A DNA stretch of 64,000 nt. It comes from Gambelia wislizenii. Lineage: Eukaryota > Chordata > Lepidosauria > Squamata > Crotaphytidae. How positions within the stretch are numbered: position 1 is the first letter of the stretch; each line of letters begins with the position of its first letter. The translations under genes and the position numbers were made by a program. Below are positions 58,386-64,000 of the stretch, in pieces. Where the stretch lies: NCBI GenBank assembly GCA_030847615.1, contig JAUMIR010000003.1:283458265-283522264 (forward strand). Reading direction: 5' to 3'. The notes beneath the pieces were generated by a model, which saw only the letters and a list, made by a program, of their open reading frames with translations, was not told where the DNA came from and did not search any database.

Positions 58386-61020
58386 TGATAGTGTTCAGCA
58401 TGAAACAAATTACATCTCACACTGCCAACAACCCCAAGTCTATCAATAAAACAGTGCAATAAGAATTCATTTCACCACACTTTTTACAGACCAACAAAGC
58501 AATATTAAATTATTATTGCATTAATTAAATGAATAAATATTGTCCACAACATTCTCAGTGACGACTTCTAAGGACATGTTTATCCTAGTCCTAGAAATCT
58601 GAAAATTTGTTCTAGCTAGGTCTATCTGTTCACAGGCATTGTCACTTTTAGCAAAGGCTCAAGCTACTGTACTTAAAAGAAGGCAGCCTTACTGCTGTTT
58701 TCAAATTCTGCACATGTAGAGAAATGGTAAGCCCCTAATCCTTGGCACCAACACTAATAAACTACACAATACAACTAGTATTTTTAATACTGTTTAATAC
58801 TGTTTCTTGCTTGTAGTCCCTTTATTTCCTTCTTTGGTTTCATTCAGTTCTGATTTATACTACAGATTAGGTGTGTCTTTCAATCTCTAACATTATCATT
58901 ACATCCTTCCAATTGCAATGGATTACTGGACTGGGATTTAGCCAGTGTGAAGACTGATAAGATCACACTTTCATTAAGTTCTCCATAATAAAAGCAAATA
59001 GATCATGAACTATATGGAATTTAAAATAGATTTTTTTTTAAAAAAAACTTAATTTTAGAAATCAACAACATATATTTTCAACATAACAACTCCTCAGACA
59101 CAGCTTCCAGTTTTAAAAGCACTCTACCTCTGATATGCCAAAATCTAAAGCTGTGATTCATTAAATATATGTACAGTAACTACAAACTTGACCAAAGGGA
59201 ATTTGTACCTATATCAGTATAAATCAGAACTGATAGAAGGCAGAGCTCAGAAAAAGCTGAAAAAAATATAACACCAAATAAAAATATAATCAGAAGTAAA
59301 CATTAAAATTCTATGCCAGCTATCAGCAATGAGTTTTCTTCAGCTCTGAAAAGTGACATAACTGAAACAAAAACAAACAAAATGGGGAGAACACCTTAAG
59401 TATATCCAAACGCTAAAAGAAAATCGATTTCAAAGACGTCACTATGCTCATTACTAGTGCCAATGCCTTTCAGAGGAAGCCTCCTTTTTCAAGGGCAAGT
59501 CAAAGACAAATACAAAAATGATTACCAAGACATTTAACCTTCAACCTATACAGTAATATATTCTGATTGCATTTATCTTGTTCTTATTATGTTCTTAAAT
59601 CACCTGGTTTAAGAGTAAAATAACACTAATCACCTTTACGCAAAAAATAGATAAAACATTAATAATATGAAGACCTAAAAACCACTGTCTCCAATATCCA
59701 GTTATCAGAACATGAAGAATACACACACACTTATAAACAATATATATAAACTAGCAAAACAAACTACTTCTAGGATGACTGAATCCCAGCAAAAAATAAT
59801 CTTTAAAAAAAAATCCAATAAATGACAATTCAGCTTTAAAAAATGTACAAGACGACTGGTGTTTCTAAGTCTCAATGTTTGTCTGACACGTTTATTGGTT
59901 TAAAAATTCCTGGCATATGGTTTTCTCCTGAAATTTTATCAAAATCCAAATTGAGATGTTCAAAACCAATTTACCTGAGACAGTGAACACACATTTGGGA
60001 CAAAAATAAATTATTGCACCGGTGCAGATGATTTAAGATTTAGGCACTGTATAAATATTAGGTGAATGATGAGTAACAGTTTATCATAAGGTATGCACTA
60101 ATTTTGCTATACAGCCAGCCGTTATCCAGACTTTCTGGAGTTGACATACTAAGCGGAACAGAAATCAGACTCATGGCTTAGTAATATGAGAAGACATAAT
60201 ACATGTTTAAAAGTAAATTGGAGAAACAGGTGTACCAGATTCTCCACTGTTACTGTTCTTTTTTTATTACCTTTTCTTCTGCACTGTTTGACTATCCTGT
60301 TACTTAGTATTATTACAAGCAACCAGCCTAAATACATGTATCACAAGCTCCAGCTGTTACAGAACAGAAAGACTCTTATATATATAAAGTAGTTGATGGT
60401 GTTTTGAGATTAATATTCTCAATACTATTGAAATTTTAATTTACAGATTCTTCAGTCACTTGATTGAAAAAAGGTGTACTGATCCTCACATATGGTATAT
60501 AGCATGCCTCTGCTATTCATTAGACAATAAAAAATGTCTCATGCTAAAATAGTTATGTGTGAACATACACAAAACAAAAATTGCTATCATTGGAATAAGA
60601 CAAGTAACAATATCTAATCTATTTCATTTGAACACAGTTTTCCCCCCAAAGTCTATAGTCATGTCTCAGACTTTGACATGTTTATTTTGCCTTTATTCAA
60701 GGATAATGGCAAAGAGTATATTCAAGTAATGAATTAATTCACCTTGTATAAAATCAAAAGTATTTGCTTAATAAAAGTTTTTATTACCTAACCAATAGTT
60801 TCCAAGTTGTTCCAGGAACACAGTCATTGTATTGCTGTCAGCTAAGGATTTGCCTTTGGCAGCTTAAACCTAGCTCAGAACCAGGTCCAGATTACAGAAA
60901 AGTACAGTGACATCAGCAATAACTCTATCATTCCTGTCACTTGACACACCAAAGCAGCACTGGCAGGAGAGCTAAACACACCTAAGAGAGGTCACCTGGA
61001 ATCATATTGTGGGCAGCTGA
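58386..61020. other. ITSN1 intron 1, unassigned stretch
   Basis: AT-rich sequence without a recognised repeat or gene. Confidence 0.5.
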
Positions 61021-61024
61021 CAAT

Positions 61025-61895
61025 ATCCATGCCACCACAGGATGAACACCACCATCCCCACATTGCTGTCGGCAAATCTGTGCTTAAGTCCGTTCAGCAG
61101 TTCACCTACCTGGGAAGCATCATCTCCTCAGATGCCAAGATTGACAAAGAGATCGATCACAGATTAGCAAAGGCATATCGTGCATTTGGAAGACTACAAA
61201 AGAGTCTGGAGTAATAAATACCTGAGGTGAAGCACAAAAATCAGTGTGTATAGAGCCATTGTACTGTCTATTCTCCTTTACGGGTCTGAAACATGGGTCA
61301 CCTATCGCCAACACTTACGACTCCTCAAACGCTTTCATCAGCGCTGTATACACACAATCCTAAATATACACTGGACTGACTATGTGACGAATGTTGCTGT
61401 CCTTGAGCAAGCAGGGATCACCAGCATTGAGGCCATGATATTGAGAACACAGCTGCACTGGGCAGGGCACATTTCTAGGATGGAGGACCATCGCCTCTCA
61501 AAAATAGTACTCTACAGTGAACTCACTATGGGTCAGCGTAAGAGGGGCACTCCAAAAAAGCGATACAAGGATTCCTTGAAACGGCATCTCAGGCTCGGCT
61601 AAATTGATCACCAACAGTGGTCCGCCCTGGCCTCACATCAGGAGGCATGGAGACGCACTATCCACAATGCTGCAGCCTCATTTGAGAACTCATGCCAAAC
61701 AAGTCTTGAAGAGAAACAACGCAGAAAGAATCACAACCCGGAAACATCACCCAAGGAGACCTTCTGCTGTGCTTTCTGCAACCGGACTTGTTTATCTCGG
61801 ATTGGCCTTTTTAGTCATCAGCGCGCTTGCAGAAAACGTGGGATGAGTCCTTCCTGAATCTTTGTTTGTAAAGAAAAGCCAGCAAGAGAGGGATT
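61025..61895 (+). pseudogene. LINE reverse transcriptase C-terminal region, broken
   Basis: Encodes QQFTYLGSIISSDAKIDKEI, then after a stop YRAIVLSILLYGSETWVTYR, HWAGHISRMEDHRLSKI and RKRGTPKKRYKDSLKRHLRL, then a decayed zinc-finger-like end. This C-terminal layout is widespread in vertebrate LINEs; I cannot settle the clade (RTE-like or L1-like). 5'-truncated, with a stop at 61214 and a frameshift after 61600. Confidence 0.7.
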
Positions 61896-62014
61896 GCAGT
61901 CATAGATAAGTACAAATCTATTAATAGATTTTTACACCTCTACTGGTGTTGGGGGAGAGGAACAAATTAAAACATGTCACATCCATGGTACATCTTTTTA
62001 TAATGCTTTATCTG

Positions 62015-62830
62015 TCTAAAATGAAAAGTACTGGATTGGATGAGGATGAACAAACTGAAGCTCAATTCAGACAAGACAGAGATGTACCTGGTCCTCAAAA
62101 GGCAGATCAGGGAACTGGGGTTCAGCCTGTGTTGAGTGAAGCTACACTCCCCCTGATATCTCAGGTTTGTAGCTTGACCACACTCCTAAATTTGACAATG
62201 AGCCTGGGTCTCCAGGCTTCAGCAGTGCCCACGAGTGCATTTGCACAGTGAAAGCTAGTACATCAGTTGCACCCATTACTGAAGATGTTATACCTGGCTA
62301 TGGTGACACATGCCTTCATTATATCACATTTGGATTACTATTCTGCAATCTACATGGAAATGTTTGGAAACTGTTAGGAAACATAAACAGATCCAAAATG
62401 TTGTCACCAGACTGATAACCAGGGCAGGTAACGGGGCATATAACTTTCGCATACAAAAGTTCTGCTGGATATCAGACTGTTTCTTGGAACAACTTAAAGT
62501 ACTTGTTTATGATCTATAAAATCCTGTATGTTCTCTAAAACCCTTTCAAACTATCTGAAAGACTATACTTCCCTATATAAACCTGCCCAAGTTTTAAGAT
62601 CCTTCTAGGAGAATTCTGTCTCACCCCCATCAAAGCCACATCTGGTGAGGTTGCAGGAGACAATCTTCCCAGTGGTGGCTCCCAGGTGCCAGGGCAGCCT
62701 AAGTTGGCCACCTCTCTTCCTTCTTTCGTCTGGCAGGTACAGACATATTTATTAAGACAAGACTTCAGCTGTCTGCTGCAGAAGGGTCTTTTAATGGGAA
62801 TATTGTACACGGTTACGCTAAATGTTTTAA
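62015..62830 (+). mobile_element. L2 LINE 3' half, decayed
   Basis: Sequence reads RMNKLKLNSDKTEMYLVLKR-like coding in shifting frames, GATGTTATACCTGGCTATGG and TTCATTATATCACATTTGGA, matching the L2 layout of 50765-51200 and continuing to the C-terminus. Confidence 0.7.
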
Positions 62831-62919
62831 ACTGTTTTAAGTTAGGGTTTTTTAAAAAAAACAGGGGTTGTTTGTTTTTGTTTTTTAAAATTTACTATAA
62901 ATTGTTTTACCCACATCCC

Positions 62920-63087
62920 CAAAAAATGCTCTCTCTCTCTAGGCATCTTCTAGGTCCTCTAGTGTGACTCTATGGTATGAATGGGCCAGAAGTCATTCAT
63001 TATAATAGGGTTCCCTATTATCTGCTGTTTCTGGTACCCATAGTAAGTCCGGGGACATATCCCCCATGATTACAGGACCATACTGTA
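62920..63087. mobile_element. Tigger-like MITE, partial copy
   Basis: CTAGGCATCTTCTAGGTCCT and GACTCTATGGTATGAATGG as in 8585-8830 and 21380-21635; ends GGACCATACTG followed by TA. Confidence 0.6.
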
Positions 63088-63637
63088 AATGAGCCTTTGT
63101 TTATATTAGTAAAATTTCAGAAGTACTGTATAAATGAAGACCAAGAAAAAATAACTCTCCAGGAAAACTATAGATTAAACACCACATCATTCTGCATATG
63201 CACACACTGAGTCAAGGTTCACAGCAAAATTGATTGCACATGGGCCTCAAGCTAAAGAAGCATGTGCTAAATTCAAAGAACCAACAGTTGTAGAACCCAA
63301 ATGTTCTAAGAAAGCAAGGACTTGGAGCTAGGTGTCATTCTTCTTGAAGAAATACAGTATATCTCGCATGTGTTATGAACAATGCTGGGTTGCAACCCAA
63401 AACAGAAGCTCTATATCAGGGAGCAAGACTGCATGAAGAAAAAATGGCCAGGAAAGCACAGTGATTAACAAGACTTAGGCTGATGCATTTCCTGATCCTT
63501 GCAGACAATGGAGCAAAAAAGGGAACCTACATATAACATGGTAACCATTTTCAATAAGACAGTCATGTTAGTGTTTCAACATTAAAAGGGTGTGGAAGAT
63601 CAAGCAGCAACTTTAATATAACTTATTGTATTGTAGA
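63088..63637. other. ITSN1 intron 1, unassigned stretch
   Basis: Nothing recognised. Confidence 0.5.
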
Positions 63638-63712
63638 TCATAGAATCATAGAATTGCAGAGTTGGAAGAAACCATGAGGGCCATCCAGTCCAACCCCCTG
63701 CCATGTACTCCA
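63638..63712 (-). mobile_element. CR1 3' end
   Basis: TCATAGAATCATAGAATTGC and CCATCCAGTCCAACCCCCTG: same subfamily as 30428-30570, more truncated. Confidence 0.9.
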
Positions 63713-63764
63713 TTGTACTCCATTGGTACATCAGAAAAAGTGGAGTGAAATCCACAAAAGGTCA

Positions 63765-63830
63765 TTATTATTTTATTCATTTATATCCCACTTTTTTCTT
63801 CATACTGAGACACAAGGCAGCTTACAACAT
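63765..63830 (-). repeat. L2-type 3' tail
   Basis: TTATATCCCACTTTTTTCTT and CAAGGCAGCTTACAACATGG; short and diverged. Confidence 0.5.
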
Positions 63831-64000
63831 GGCACAAAACTTCATCATGCTTATTAAACTGCTACCATGCTAAACTAAATCAGTTCTTTTCAAAGATGTC
63901 ACTAGATTCCTTCTCCCCACTTTCTTTTTTTTATAAACAGAACATGAATACCTTACGAAAAGATCGTGCAAGGCAATATGAATTTGAGGGCTGCAGGGAT

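Overview
This is a vertebrate nuclear window, almost certainly from a squamate reptile. On the minus strand it carries the 5' part of one conserved gene, intersectin 1 (ITSN1): eleven coding exons from the start codon (52845) to the beginning of the central coiled-coil (1440). All exons have GT-AG boundaries, and their phases add up to an uninterrupted 1302-nt (434-codon) reading frame. The frame covers EH domain 1, a Pro/Ala/Ser-rich linker, EH domain 2 and the start of the KLERQ coiled-coil. Exons are numbered 2 to 12 on the assumption that a non-coding exon 1 lies beyond position 64000. No other host gene was recognised. Most of the long open frames belong to transposable elements or are chance frames in GC-rich repeats.

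The squamate assignment rests on the repeat content: BovB (RTE), a tRNA-derived SINE with a BovB-like tail (Sauria SINE type), CR1, L2, low-copy divergent L1, DIRS elements, a Ty1/copia fragment, hAT and Tigger-like DNA transposons. No species can be named from the sequence alone.

Layout from low to high coordinate, which is 3' to 5' along ITSN1. 1-1439 is intron 12. Exons 12, 11, 10 and 9 lie at 1440-5591, with small DNA transposons between them; one Tigger-like element ends 62 bp from the exon 10 acceptor. Intron 8 (5592-21873) holds a nested stack of elements: a nearly complete BovB, split by L1-A, which is split by L1-B, which is split by a 3-kb hAT carrying transposase remnants, which itself holds a foldback element. 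Four of these insertions can be read from target-site duplications. Intron 7 (21975-31263) holds a DIRS element with gag, RT-RNase H and tyrosine recombinase remnants and its internal complementary region. Introns 6 and 5 hold a GC-rich palindromic transposon, a SINE and a non-autonomous DIRS derivative. Intron 4 (36181-47019) holds a second DIRS element split by a 3.3-kb CR1. Intron 3 holds a Tigger-like fragment joined to a copia 3' half with one LTR, then L2 and SINE pieces. Intron 2 is short and plain. Intron 1 (from 52878) holds L2 ends in both orientations and another LINE fragment.

No new gene system was found. The most interesting signals are structural: one family of TA-flanked transposons with constant ends but different palindromic GC-rich interiors; two DIRS elements that preserve the internal complementary junction, one of them non-autonomous; a 5' splice-site-like motif at DIRS termini; and a ~178-bp inverted duplication spanning an L1/BovB junction.
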